Shown here: piece by piece, positions 10,536 to 21,046 of the stretch
How the letters are laid out: each line of letters starts with the position of its first letter
Position numbering within the stretch: the first letter of the stretch is position 1
From: Pleurostoma richardsiae
Taxonomy: Eukaryota; Ascomycota; Sordariomycetes; Calosphaeriales; Pleurostomataceae
Direction of reading: 5' to 3'
Length of the DNA stretch: 64,000 nucleotides
Assembly (NCBI GenBank): GCA_030052745.1
Contig: JANBVO010000010.1
Span: forward strand, 558,001 to 622,000
Notes under the pieces: generated by a model
The model's input: only the letters and a program-made list of their open reading frames with translations
Database searches by the model: none
What the model was told of the DNA's origin: nothing
Program-made: the position numbers and the translations under genes

Positions 10536-10936
10536 TTGTTTAAGACGAAGAGGGTCCAAAATGTATCGTTACAAGCGAAAGCATTCAAGATATGTTGGTG
10601 ACCCTATCATCTTGTCACCCACGTTGAGCAGCACAGTGCCGCTTGATTAGCGGGTCAACGGCACACAACCATCATGAACATGCTCCTAAACATCCAAGCT
10701 GGACTAACTCGGACATTGCGCAGCCGAAGAACGTCCGTTCCGTGTTCCGACCGCGATCTACTTGTTCATAAAGCCCGCCGCGTTTGCTCTTCTCCCTTAT
10801 CATCAAGGGCTCGACACTGCACTTTGCAAAAGGGACTGAGAGACCCGAGCAAAGCACCCATCGATGAGGAGCTCGTGGCATCCTTCCATTGTCTAACTAT
10901 CATCTATCCAAAGGATAACAAGAGGTGCTCTCCAAG

Positions 10937-12454
10937 ATGTCGTCTCAGGGCAGCACAAGTGATCTCCCCAAGCATGATCTACGCACGTTCCTAGCTCTCC
11001 TTAATGAAAATAGGGAACTGCTCAAGGTCGACGAGCAGGTAGACTGGGACCTCGAGATTGGCGCTGTCGCACGACGCCTCTGCGATCGCGAAACCAATGG
11101 CGTCCCCTCTCCGGCCGTATTATTCGAGAACGTCAAGGATTATCCGGGCGGTCGCTTCTTTTGCAACACTCTTGCCAGCTACCGTCGATACGCTCTCGCC
11201 TTAGGGCTTCCGATCGACACGCCGATCTCTGAAATCATCGCAACTTACTCAAAGCGCATTAATACACCGATCAAGCCGGTCGAAGTTAAGGAGGCGCCTT
11301 GTAAGGAAAATATCATTCATGAGCAGGAAGTAGACCTGCTCAAGATGTTCGCCACGCCCAAATGGCACGCCGAGGACGGTCACAGATACATCGGGACCTA
11401 TCATGCCATCGTCGTCAAGGACCCCGACGGACCCTGGGTGAACTGGTCTCTTCAGCGGCTCGGTATCCACGATGAGAAATCGACAGGCATGCTCATCTCC
11501 TACAACTCGCATGCTGGCAAGATCTACTCAAAGTACGAGGCCATCGGCAAGCCGATGCCTGTCGCGGTAGCCATTGGTCTTCATCCCATTGACTGCATTG
11601 TTGCCTCTTCCGGCTTCCCAGACCAAGTCAACGAGGTCGACATGGCTGGCGCGCTGCGCGGGGCGCCGATCGAGCTCGTGAAGTGCGAAACAAATGACCT
11701 CCTGGTGCCTGCCGGGGCGGAGATCATCCTCGAGGGCGTGGTATTGCCCGGCGAGCGACGGAAGGAAGGGCCGCTCGGGGAGTATACCGGCTACTACAGC
11801 GACAAACCTTCGCCGAAGCCCGTGCTCCACGTCAAGTGCATAACTCATCGCACTCGGCCGATCCACCAGGGCTCACTGGAGGGGGTGCCGATTGTGGATG
11901 ACCACCTCATGTCCTCCGTCGCGCAGAGCGGGCTGTGCCTGAACCTCCTCCGGGACGTGCTGCGAATCCCGGGCGTCAAGAGTGTCTACTTCCCGCCCTC
12001 AGCTACGGGTTGGCATCTCTGCATCGTGTCCGCAGACCGCAAGGGAAGTCCCGGCCTCCCCGTCCGAATCACCAGCGCCATCTGGGGGAGTAAGTTCGCA
12101 GCCACACAGAACATGGCAGGTTGGGTCATTGTGGTTGATGAGGATATCGATGTGACCAACATGAATCAGGTCATCTGGTCGATGATATCGCGCTGCGACC
12201 CGGAGAGGGGCATCCAGATCACACGCCGGCGTTCTGCCCATCTACTGCTGCCCGCCGTCTCCACCGACGTTCGGACGAAGCAGCGTGCGCCGTCGTCCTC
12301 CGTCATGATCGACGCCGGCTTTCCCGAGGAGTGGTACGTCGCGGATCCGGATTCGATTCAGCCAGTCGTCAACTGGGATAATCTCCCAGGCGAACTGAAG
12401 GAGAGTGCTTCGGGCATTGTCGATCGCTCGCTCCAGAAATTTCGGGATAACTGA
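10937..12454 (+). CDS. UbiD/Fdc1-type prenyl-FMN-dependent decarboxylase (505 aa)
   Basis: Single exon; ATG at 10937 has A at -3. The catalytic triad of A. niger Fdc1 (Arg173, Glu277, Glu282) is present: Arg in VNWSLQRLG is residue 174 and the two glutamates in KEGPLGE are residues 277 and 282. The family's cofactor-binding region (GALRGAPIELVKCETNDLLVPAGAEI, about 237-262) and the late MISRCDPERGIQI segment are also present. UbiD enzymes remove or add CO2 on aromatic and alpha,beta-unsaturated acids (cinnamic, ferulic, sorbic, hydroxybenzoic) by prFMN chemistry, without oxidation. Outside the active site the text resembles general UbiD (GEYTGYYSDKPSP) more than canonical yeast/Aspergillus Fdc1, so the substrate may not be cinnamate. 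The gene works with the divergent UbiX-like gene that supplies its cofactor. Confidence 0.93.
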   Translation: MSSQGSTSDLPKHDLRTFLALLNENRELLKVDEQVDWDLEIGAVARRLCDRETNGVPSPAVLFENVKDYPGGRFFCNTLASYRRYALALGLPIDTPISEIIATYSKRINTPIKPVEVKEAPCKENIIHEQEVDLLKMFATPKWHAEDGHRYIGTYHAIVVKDPDGPWVNWSLQRLGIHDEKSTGMLISYNSHAGKIYSKYEAIGKPMPVAVAIGLHPIDCIVASSGFPDQVNEVDMAGALRGAPIELVKCETNDLLVPAGAEIILEGVVLPGERRKEGPLGEYTGYYSDKPSPKPVLHVKCITHRTRPIHQGSLEGVPIVDDHLMSSVAQSGLCLNLLRDVLRIPGVKSVYFPPSATGWHLCIVSADRKGSPGLPVRITSAIWGSKFAATQNMAGWVIVVDEDIDVTNMNQVIWSMISRCDPERGIQITRRRSAHLLLPAVSTDVRTKQRAPSSSVMIDAGFPEEWYVADPDSIQPVVNWDNLPGELKESASGIVDRSLQKFRDN

Positions 12455-13149
12455 ATGTTCAGGCCGTTGGTGAGGCCGTTTTAATGAGAAGCGTGAACGG
12501 ATTTCTGAAATAGATTGCGCTTGCTACAGCTTAGCTCTAGGTACAGTTGAAATCCGCAAAGGAACTTGTTCTCCTAGTTATAGGGGTGTGGGAAGTTGGC
12601 TTGGGTGAACCTCTTACGATAAATGAATACCGTCCATTATAGAGTCGAGCATTGAGGTCGAATCTAACGAGTGGCCGGCGAACCATAACATTACCCCAAA
12701 CAACACCAGCACGCGGCATAGAGATCATTTCGGAAAGGGAAAGCACGCAATATTCTATCCTCAACGAGACGGCCATGTATAAACTTCTTCCTACGGTAGG
12801 TAGTTATATGAAGCCGTTAGGTTGGCCGTACTGTGGTTCCACCCTTTACAAGCGTGCTAGACCTTGCTTATGTCGATACCCTATCAATCCCTCGCCGACT
12901 CCTCAGGCCCCAGAACAGGAGACCGCCGACCAGTCAGGGAATGGTCTCCCCGATAGCGGCCCAAGAATGACAGAGCGTCTGATGCTTCAACCCACAGGGA
13001 AGCATGATTGGAGCGGTTAGCCTGAAAAATGATCGAGGGACAAAACGAAGTCAACAGTATAAAGAGCGGGTGAGACCAGCTACGGGGTGGCGTTCTAGAA
13101 AGAAACCATGTAACCAGGCGACGACGACCCTGAAGCCGGCACGTTGAAG
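12455..13149. other. Intergenic region before the GH31 gene
   Basis: No supported gene. Contains a GGTAGGTAGTTATATGA stretch near 12796 and presumably the GH31 promoter. Confidence 0.4.
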
Positions 13150-15144
13150 ATGTTCGACGAAAAAGACGACCGCCTCATCTACAGCTACGATGGCGAGCGT
13201 CTGTGGATCGAGCCCTGGGGGCCGAACGCCTTTCGCGTGCGCGCGACGAAAGCGCACCAGATGCCACCCGAAGACTGGGCCCTTGACGAACCGGTGCCCG
13301 CCCAGGAAGCGAATATAACAATCGCGCCCCAGCAGGCCTCCATCACCAACGGCAAGATCAAGGCCGTCGTCTCGCGGCGCGGCAAGGTGATCATGTACAA
13401 CGCCAAGGGGGACCTCATCCTCGAGGAGTACGTGCGCAACCGGCGCGACGTGCAGGACCCAAAGTGCTCGGCGCTGGAGATCGAGGCGCGCGAGTTCAGG
13501 CCCATCGCCGGCGGCGACTACGCGCTGACGCTCCGCCTCGAGAGCGTGTCCCGGCGCGAGAAGCTCTTCGGCATGGGCCAGTACCAGCAGCCGCACCTCG
13601 ACCTCAAGGGCGCCGACGTCGAGCTCGCCCACCGCAACTCCCAGGCCAGCGTGCCATTCATGCTGTCGAGCCTCGGCTACGGCCTGCTGTGGAACAGCCC
13701 GAGCGTCGGCCGCGCCGTGCTGGGCAAGAACATCATGAGCTTCTCGGCCAGCAGCACGCGCAAGCTCGACTACTGGGTCGTCGCCGAGGACACCCCCATG
13801 GCCATCTGCCGCGCGTACGCCGAGGTCACCGGCAAGCCGCCGATGATGCCCGAGTACGGCCTCGGGTTCTGGCAGTCCAAGCTGCGGTACCAGACGCAGG
13901 AGGAGGCGCTGGCGGTGGCGCGCGAGTACAGGCGGCGGGGCCTGCCGCTCGACGTGCTGGTCATCGACTTCTTCCACTGGCCCGCGCAGGGCGACTGGAA
14001 GTTCGACCCGGACTACTGGCCCGACCCGCGCGCCATGTGCCGGGAGCTACGGGAGCTGGGCGTCGAGCCGATGGTGTCGATCTGGCCCACCGTGGACGAG
14101 GGCTCGGAGAACTGGGAGGAGATGCTGGAGAGGGGCCTGCTGATCCGGAGCGAGCGCGGGTTCCGCGCCGTCATGGACTTCCAGGGAAACACGGTGCACT
14201 TTGACGCGACGAACCCGGAGGCCAGGGCGTACGTGTGGGGCAAGGCCGCACAGAACTACGGGCAGTACGGCGTCCGGCTGTTCTGGCTGGACGAGGCGGA
14301 GCCCGAGTACAAGGTTTACGACTACGACAACTGGCGGTACCACCTGGGGCCGAGCCTGGCCGTCGGAAACATCTACCCGCGGGACTACTCGCGGGCGTTC
14401 TACGAGGGCGCGATGGCGCAGGGCGGGTTCCAGGGCCGGAAGCCCAACACCGTCAACTTGGTGCGGTGCGCCTGGGCCGGGAGCCAGAAGTATGGCGCGC
14501 TGGTGTGGAGCGGCGACATCGCGTCGTCGTGGGAGAGCCTGCGGCATCAGGTCGCCGCCGGCCAGAACATGGCGATCGCGGGCATTCCGTACTGGACCAC
14601 GGACATCGGCGGGTTCCACGGCGGGGACCCCAAGGACGTGGGATTCCGGGAGCTCCTGGTGCGCTGTTTCCAGTGGGGTGCGTTCCTGCCCGTGATGAGG
14701 CTGCACGGCGACAGGTTCCCGAGCAAGACGCCGCTTGGGACGTCCGGCGGCGGGAGATGTCCCTCGGGTGTCGACAACGAAGTCTGGTCGTTCGGCGAGA
14801 CGGTCGGCGCCATCTTGGAGAAGTACCTGCGCGTCCGCGAGGGCATGCGCGACTACATCCGAGGCCTGATGAGGGAGGCGGCGGACACAGGAACGCCAGT
14901 GATAAGGCCACTGTTCTTGGAGTTTCCCGAGGATAAGGAGGCGTGGGAGGTCGAGGATCAGTATATGTTCGGCGGCAGGTATCTCGTGGCGCCTGTCCTG
15001 TACCCCGGCGCAACCACTCGGACAGTGTACTTACCGGCCGGGGCGACGTGGAAGGTTATGGATGGAGATGCGCTGTACAACGGAGGCGAGGCGAGAGAGG
15101 TCGATGCGCCGCTGGAAACGATGCCTGTCTTTGAACGGCTGTAG
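13150..15144 (+). CDS. Glycoside hydrolase family 31, probable alpha-xylosidase/alpha-glucosidase (664 aa, intracellular)
   Basis: Single exon from the ATG at 13150. The N-terminal beta-sandwich is followed by the catalytic (beta/alpha)8 barrel from about residue 235 (PEYGLGFWQSKLRYQ). The predicted nucleophile is Asp381 in FWLDEAEPEY and the acid/base is Asp456 in WSGDIASSWE; LVIDFFHW and WTTDIGGF are other GH31 hallmarks. The LDEAEPE form of the nucleophile loop is seen in alpha-xylosidase-like GH31 members rather than the WIDMNEP loop of starch-type alpha-glucosidases. There is no signal peptide, so the enzyme probably acts inside the cell on imported oligosaccharides such as xyloglucan fragments (inference). 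The very high GC3 gives long antisense frames, which are shadows. Confidence 0.92.
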   Translation: MFDEKDDRLIYSYDGERLWIEPWGPNAFRVRATKAHQMPPEDWALDEPVPAQEANITIAPQQASITNGKIKAVVSRRGKVIMYNAKGDLILEEYVRNRRDVQDPKCSALEIEAREFRPIAGGDYALTLRLESVSRREKLFGMGQYQQPHLDLKGADVELAHRNSQASVPFMLSSLGYGLLWNSPSVGRAVLGKNIMSFSASSTRKLDYWVVAEDTPMAICRAYAEVTGKPPMMPEYGLGFWQSKLRYQTQEEALAVAREYRRRGLPLDVLVIDFFHWPAQGDWKFDPDYWPDPRAMCRELRELGVEPMVSIWPTVDEGSENWEEMLERGLLIRSERGFRAVMDFQGNTVHFDATNPEARAYVWGKAAQNYGQYGVRLFWLDEAEPEYKVYDYDNWRYHLGPSLAVGNIYPRDYSRAFYEGAMAQGGFQGRKPNTVNLVRCAWAGSQKYGALVWSGDIASSWESLRHQVAAGQNMAIAGIPYWTTDIGGFHGGDPKDVGFRELLVRCFQWGAFLPVMRLHGDRFPSKTPLGTSGGGRCPSGVDNEVWSFGETVGAILEKYLRVREGMRDYIRGLMREAADTGTPVIRPLFLEFPEDKEAWEVEDQYMFGGRYLVAPVLYPGATTRTVYLPAGATWKVMDGDALYNGGEAREVDAPLETMPVFERL

Positions 15145-15577
15145 CAGGAACATAGATGAACCACTTCGCAGCCATTAGATGTCGGATAATAGAAACCTCC
15201 TGGGAAAGGGTAGTCATCATATCTAATTTACTACCAGGAATAACATCTGGCGTACCTCATCTGTTTTCTCCCCCCTAGAAACTTAATCGTATATCTGACA
15301 CGTCCCAAGACAAGAAAAACACCACGGAATCGCCCATGTGAGCGAAATAGCCGTATGGAGGTCGGACTAAGATCCGACGCCGAACTCCAGTCTCAAGTGA
15401 GCCTAACACCTGGCTCAATCCCATCGCAAGCCCTTTGGGACGGAGAATCCCTTCGCTGTCCAGTTCAGTAACACACGGGTATCATTCTCCCCAATATCTC
15501 TCTGAGCCCCGTCTTTCATCAAACATCGGCCACAGCACTCTGAGTATCTCCTCAGTTCACCCATAAACCGCATTCGC
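15145..15577. other. Intergenic region between convergent genes
   Basis: Holds the 3' flanks of the GH31 gene (+) and the cysteine-rich membrane protein gene (-). Nothing else recognised. Confidence 0.4.
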
Positions 15578-17379
15578 TCAACTCCCAAATCGCGGTCCAA
15601 CCGGCGAGCTAATATCATGATAAACATTCAGCCCCGCCCCCGTCTGTCCCGCCGCCGCGTTCGTCGGCCCGTAATACCCATGAATCATCTCCGCGTCCTC
15701 CTCCACGACGTTCAGCCCTCCAGCTCCACCACCCGCCGAGCTATCGCTCCTGTCCCGCCCGTGGCCCCCGCCCTCGCTCCTCCGCCGCCCGTGTGAAAGC
15801 AGCGGCGGCCGACCGCTGCCGCCCGAGTTGCTCATCGGGCTGGGGTTCGCACCGAGCGAAGGGCTCGTCCCGCGCGGGCTGACCGCGCTGCTCGAGCGCC
15901 GCCGGCCCTGCCCGCCGCTACCCTCCTCGGTGTCCGAGCCGGGCAACTCCGGCACGAAGCCGCCTGCGATGTCCAGCTCGGCCGGCATGAGCGGCGAGCC
16001 CACGCCCGAGCCGGGGCCGGAGCCTCCCCCGCCGCCGCCGCTGCCGGCCGACAGCTCGCTGGCGGTGCTCCAATGGCGGCCGTGGTGAGGCGCCACGGGG
16101 GCATATCCGTACTGGCTCTGTGAGTCGACGCTGTTGCGCGCCGCCCCGCCGCTGACGACGCTGTTGGCGTGCCGGCCCGGGACGTTGTGCACGCGCGGGA
16201 TGTCGAAGTAGCTCCCCGCGGGGCCCGAGTCGACGCTCGTGCCGCTGGTCGGGAACGGCGTCGCCTGCTGGCTGGCGGAGTACTCGGAGGCCGACCTCGA
16301 GCGGCCGTGGCCCGCCGGCCCCGGGGTGGTGGTGGCCGAGGCCTGCTCCATGAGGGGGTCGAAATCCATGGCATCCACCTCGGAGGTGGTGGGGCGGAAG
16401 CGCGGGTGCTGCGTCATGGCGGGCGGGTCCTTGGGCCCGTCGGTCGTGCCGTCGACCCCGCTGGAGCTGTCACCCTTGCCGGAGGACTCGACGGCCTTCA
16501 CGGTGGAGCGGAGCCGGCGGAGAATCAGGAAGGTCGCCACGAGCACGATTAGGAGGAGGCCGATAGCGCCACCGATGATACCGCCCAGTTGGGCGGTAGT
16601 GAGGCCGTGGTCGCCGCCGCCACTAGGCGAGGGTGAGGATGTGGCCGGGACCTTGTCCACTGTAGTCGGGATGAACTTTGGAAAGGCGGCGGAGGTATCG
16701 CTGGTGGGGAGCCCGGACGGCGCAGTCGGCGTCGAAACGGACGTGGAAGTTATCGTCTCTGCCACGCCGCCATCGGTGGTAGTGAAGGTGAGGACGTAAC
16801 TCAGTGGTGCTGTCGCATAGCAGGCGTTCAGTGCACACCCGTAGCCGGTCTGACAGCAACCGTAATTATATGATGAAGGGCATAGATAGTAGTCAACCGG
16901 GCAGTTCTGTGAATAGGAGACCCCGGCCGGGACTGTGCAGTCGCTGATGCCGCAGATGTATCCTGTCGGAAGTTAGTGACTGATAAGACCAAAATCTGAC
17001 GACATCCTCGTCTATAGACCGGAGGGTCGCCTAGAGACTGACCTTCGGGACAACATCCTCCTCCAACATCAGCTCCGCAGGCGAAGTATCCCACTCTTCC
17101 GCAAGCCGATGCCGTGGCAGCAGTCGTGGCATAACAGGAGCTCGCGGCGCAGGCATACCCGTCCGGACAACAACCACCATCTAGTGATGCCGGACATAGC
17201 GAATACTTCGTCGGGCACACGCTTGCGGCGTCGCGCCTCTCGTACTGTACCACCACATGGACCTTGTCCACCCTGTGCACCGTATCTCTCTTCCCTTGAT
17301 ACATGGCTGCCGCTCCTCGAGGCAGGACTGCGGACAGGAGCAGCAGCACACACGAGGAACACGACCAGACACTGCGCAT
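15578..17379 (-). CDS. Secreted-domain single-TM protein with CCPxG cysteine repeats and long Ser/Gly/Pro cytoplasmic tail (573 aa)
   Basis: Two exons, 17379-17043 and 16962-15578, GTCAGT...CAG intron, frame continuous. Residues 1-25 are a signal peptide (MRSVWSCSSCVLLLLSAVL...). The outer part has three units of a pattern close to CPxxYxLCPASxxGGCCPxGYxCxxxxCY (about residues 55-165), followed by a Thr/Ser/Pro stalk. One membrane helix (GGIIGGAIGLLLIVLVATFLI, about 233-253) is followed by RRLR, setting the remainder inside the cell. The roughly 315-residue tail is low-complexity, rich in Ser, Gly and Pro, with arginine-serine pairs that look like kinase targets. The architecture parallels fungal wall-stress sensors (WSC/MID type) but the cysteine module differs; a sensing or adhesion role is inference. 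Confidence 0.82.
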
Positions 17380-20300
17380 GACAGGAGCGAGTGTCGCGAT
17401 CCTTCCACTTGTGATTCCTTTATAGGTTTCGGAGGCTGTTTCGGCGCTGGATCGGGAACGCGGGTCGATCACCGGGCGGGGATCGACATCGGCGAGGTCA
17501 GAGAGCCGCGACGATCTCCGTTCTCGACTTATAGCGTCTTTCGCGCGAATGTCGGGAGGCGCACACCGCGAGAAGGAGAAAGAGACGATAGCAGCAGAAT
17601 TCCGCGAACTGTCTGTTTATTTTGGATATCGGCTAGGCAGCGTGAGGAGACAAAAGCGGTTGGTGATTACAACAGGCAGGGGATTGTGCTTATGGTGAGC
17701 GTGCTGAGAGCGTGGCTGAGCCCGCCCACGCCTCGAGAGCGGGCCGGTCAGAGACAGCGGATCTCACGACCGCCGCCAGCACGCAGCAAATAAGGCTGAG
17801 ACGGAGCGCCGCAGGAGACACCAAAATTGGACGACTGCATGCGTCTGTTGCGGATTGACGGACGAAGAGAGGCACTGCAAGAAGGAAACCGACGTCCGGG
17901 TATGATTGCGCGCTACCCAGATGCAGAACGACGAGCAAGTAAGGGTCTCTGAGAGATGCGACGCGGAGGGACCCAGACTGCTGGGGAGAGATCGCCGTGC
18001 GGAATTGCCCGTTAAGAGCGGCCGCGTCTGTCTGCCTCCCTCCTTGACCCTCTTGGCTCTCGTGCCGGACCGGCACAGCTCTGGGGAGTCCGACGGCTCA
18101 GACACCCAATGAAGAAGACACCGCGGTGTGGGTGGTATGAGGATGAGGGGTTTCGCGGGATGGTGGTGGTTGGGCGCCCGACGCTGCAGATGGATTGCGC
18201 AACTCCTCCCAATGGGAGCGCCTCTGAGGTCTCGTCAGCCGCATGACTGGCCCGTCAACTGAGGAAACCTCAGCTCGGATCAGTAACCAACTGCCCATCT
18301 CAGACATGGTTGGCTGACCAAGCCGCATGGAAGCGCATCCCAGCGTCACCGCCATTGGCGGAGATGCCGTGGCACCCAAGATGTGGCTGCCGGGGTGGTG
18401 GTGATTCAGCAGAAAGAAAAGGCTTTGAAAGAGACACTTGACGGTGCTTCCTTTGGTGAGGCTCTGGAGGGGATCGTTTCATCCTCCCATGCACCATGCA
18501 GTGGAAGCTGACCTGCCTGCCTCCCTACCTAGCAACCGAGGGGATACAACACTAAAGTAGGTCATTGCGGTTGCGTCCGTTGGACAAGATAACTGATCAC
18601 AGACTCCTGGTCTACCGACTCTGAATCGGTTGACGGCCGATGACAAGCAGTTTGCTTGTCGCAAGGAAGAGGGCGCACTTCGCATTGTACAGCAGCCTGT
18701 TGAAGTTGGTGATGCGAGATGCAAGGTCATGGCCAAAAGGCTGCTTGGTGTGGGCTTATGGCCTCAATTCCTCTTCCTGCCCCCATCCACTTCCTGCTTA
18801 CCGGCGCAGAAAATGCCGCTCTGCCACTCTGCCACTCTCAACAGAACAACAGTCCGGTGCAGGGTATTCTTCATGAATCCCAGGCAAAAGATTGAAAGTC
18901 GGAGAGCCTGATGAAGAAAGGCGTGCGTGCGTGCGGACAGCGTCGAAACCCACCTCGCACGTGTATCGAGTGCGTACAGCAGGAGACTGGCGAGCTTATA
19001 TTGAAGGCCCCATGTCGTCCCGTATCGTGTGGCATCGTTACAAGGGGTGTGTGGTCTGCTCCTGAGACTGAGCCAGGTATTCGTAGGCATTTAGCCTAAA
19101 AACCGAGCGACAGCTGCCATGTGTGGTGTGCAGAAGTCATACTGTAGCCATGCCTCTTCACCCTTCCATCCTTCACCAGGCCACCCAGACAGCCAGGCTG
19201 CCGGGTTACGCTCGGGATCACCGGCCAACAAGACGTAAAGTCCCTGTGGGCATAATCCGGGGTAGACATCTCTGGGAGGATACACTACCTTAGTTACGGC
19301 CTTGGGCTCTTGTCGTCTGTTGTTTTAGTGCAAGGAAGCGCATGCTTCACAACGGCCTAGGCACGCCCTGGATGCTGTGGAGATGGTTGTGTAGAAACTA
19401 AAAAGCATCTGACCCACCACCGCTTCCATCTCGGCATCGGGTACCCGGGCAAGGGGCGCGAAGCCGCTGTCATGCTTTTGTCCAGCAGAATGAAGCATGG
19501 ATGGCGGCGAAGATGCGTCTCCCTTCTTCCTTTCTTGGGTGAAGAGACGCGTCCTCTTGTGTTTCTCCAGAGTAACAAGTACGTACAGGTACTTCTCGGG
19601 TCCACGGGGCACCTGCCTTCCGAACCTCGCCCGCTGGCCCCGGTCCGATGCGGTCCGAGAGATCTTCCGTCTTGCCCTCCATTCCCGTCCACCGTTGCAC
19701 CCAAGGGTCTGCCACAGCTTCCGCGATGGGCGGCCCAACCTCACCTTCTATCGGAGACGGCAACAGGCTGCAACCTCCCCCAGCAACCGACAACTTGCTG
19801 AGTGCGGGGCAAGTAGCGGTCGGCGGATCTAGATGGGCCTGCGACGAAATTCAGGGGACGTAGGGTGATTTGCCTGTCAAGTCCATCTCTTAAGACCCCG
19901 GCTACTGGTAAGGTTAGCTGTATCTGCTTTTTGCAGTCTAACTAGCACGTTGGCCGCCGACAATGCCGGCCGATCACACCTTGAACCACGAGCTCCGGGC
20001 ACCAGTTCGTGCTGAAGAAGCTTCCACCCGATCGTTTCTTCGATGGTTCTCGACTCTAGCAATGCTAGTGCCGCACACGGGGCTCGCTGGCTCAAGGCCT
20101 TGACGGCGCTACCCCGGCTTCGTTCACTCGCTCGAACCGACGCAGGGATCGACCGCTTCCCCCTCACCCCGCCAGACCGGGTGGCACGAAAAGTTGGGGA
20201 GACGAACGGCTCCTGACTCGCCGTCATCCTTCGCCGTTTCTGACGACTCGCGTCTTAACCTCCCGAGCTTCTATTGGTGGGCACAACGTCAACGGTCCTC

Positions 20301-21046
20301 CCTCCTCTGCTGCAACCCCGTCATCTGGGCCTTCTGGTAGATCTGAGTGTGGTTGCAGCCGGGTCGAGTCCAGAACGGCTGCGATGGGGTTGGATGGCAT
20401 GCAGGTGCCAGCATCGTAACCCCGCAAGACTTCTCCACTTGGTCTTGGGAGGGGCGTACACAGTAGAGAGTCGAAAATGGGGGAGTTTCTCGGGGGGGCA
20501 GTGGTGATTTGCGGGCCCTGGCCTGGTTGATCGTCTTCAGAGAGGCGACCATGATCGCGGAAATTGAAAAGCCCTCTCTCTTAGTGCAGGCTAAAGAAGA
20601 CACGAGGGCACCAAGTGCCGGTCTGGGACTCCGATCTCTTCTCTTATAACGAGCCCGCGTCCTCCTCTCTCCCCCTTAGATCTTTCTTGACGAAGGTTTG
20701 CGCTTTTTCTCCTATTCCCGCTCACCTCAAACTCTCGTCAGTCACGCGGCACCACATCCTCGCGCCCACTCCCCGACTAGTGACCAAAAAGGACAGAATC
20801 GCGTCCCATTCCCCGCAGTAGCGTGCTCGTAGCGTTGTCGGACACAGGAGGGAATAAGTACCTGCGATTACCGCCTTGTGCCGGTGATCGTGACAGGACG
20901 GCCTGCAACGACCTGCGATGGACTGTGGCGCATTGCTATAAGCAGCCCCCCGAGAACACGCTGTCCAACCTCGATTGAGAGGCCGCAAAAAGAGATTCTA
21001 TTTTTCTGTCCGACTTGAATAGCACCAGACGCAAGAAAGAGCCACA
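17380..21046. other. 3.7-kb divergent intergenic region, no gene recognised
   Basis: Separates two head-to-head genes. Only short, overlapping frames without motifs occur. Pyrimidine-rich DNA at about 20650-20720 may be the leader or promoter of the next transcription factor. A long 5' UTR or a non-coding transcript is possible but cannot be shown from sequence. Confidence 0.35.

Larger units (their letters stand above)
9934..10936. promoter_or_regulatory. Shared divergent promoter of the UbiX-like and UbiD-like genes
   Basis: A 1.0-kb region with no supported gene. It holds three inverted CGG-N4-CCG sites: CGGAGTGCCG at 9973-9982, CGGAACTCCG at 10413-10422 and CGGAGTTCCG at 10526-10535. The last two are reverse complements of each other. 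A run of three CCG triplets (CCGTTCCGTGTTCCG) lies at about 10738-10752. This pattern suits co-regulation of both enzymes by one Zn2Cys6 factor. Confidence 0.5.

Noticed and set aside
652-12454. Secondary-metabolite gene cluster
   Set aside because: No polyketide synthase, NRPS, terpene cyclase or prenyltransferase of that type; the enzymes fit catabolism or detoxification better.
13051-13977. 308-codon antisense frame over the GH31 gene, and a similar one at 14047-14706
   Set aside because: Low-complexity Arg/Leu/Val text produced by very high GC at third codon positions; the plus strand encodes a complete GH31 enzyme.
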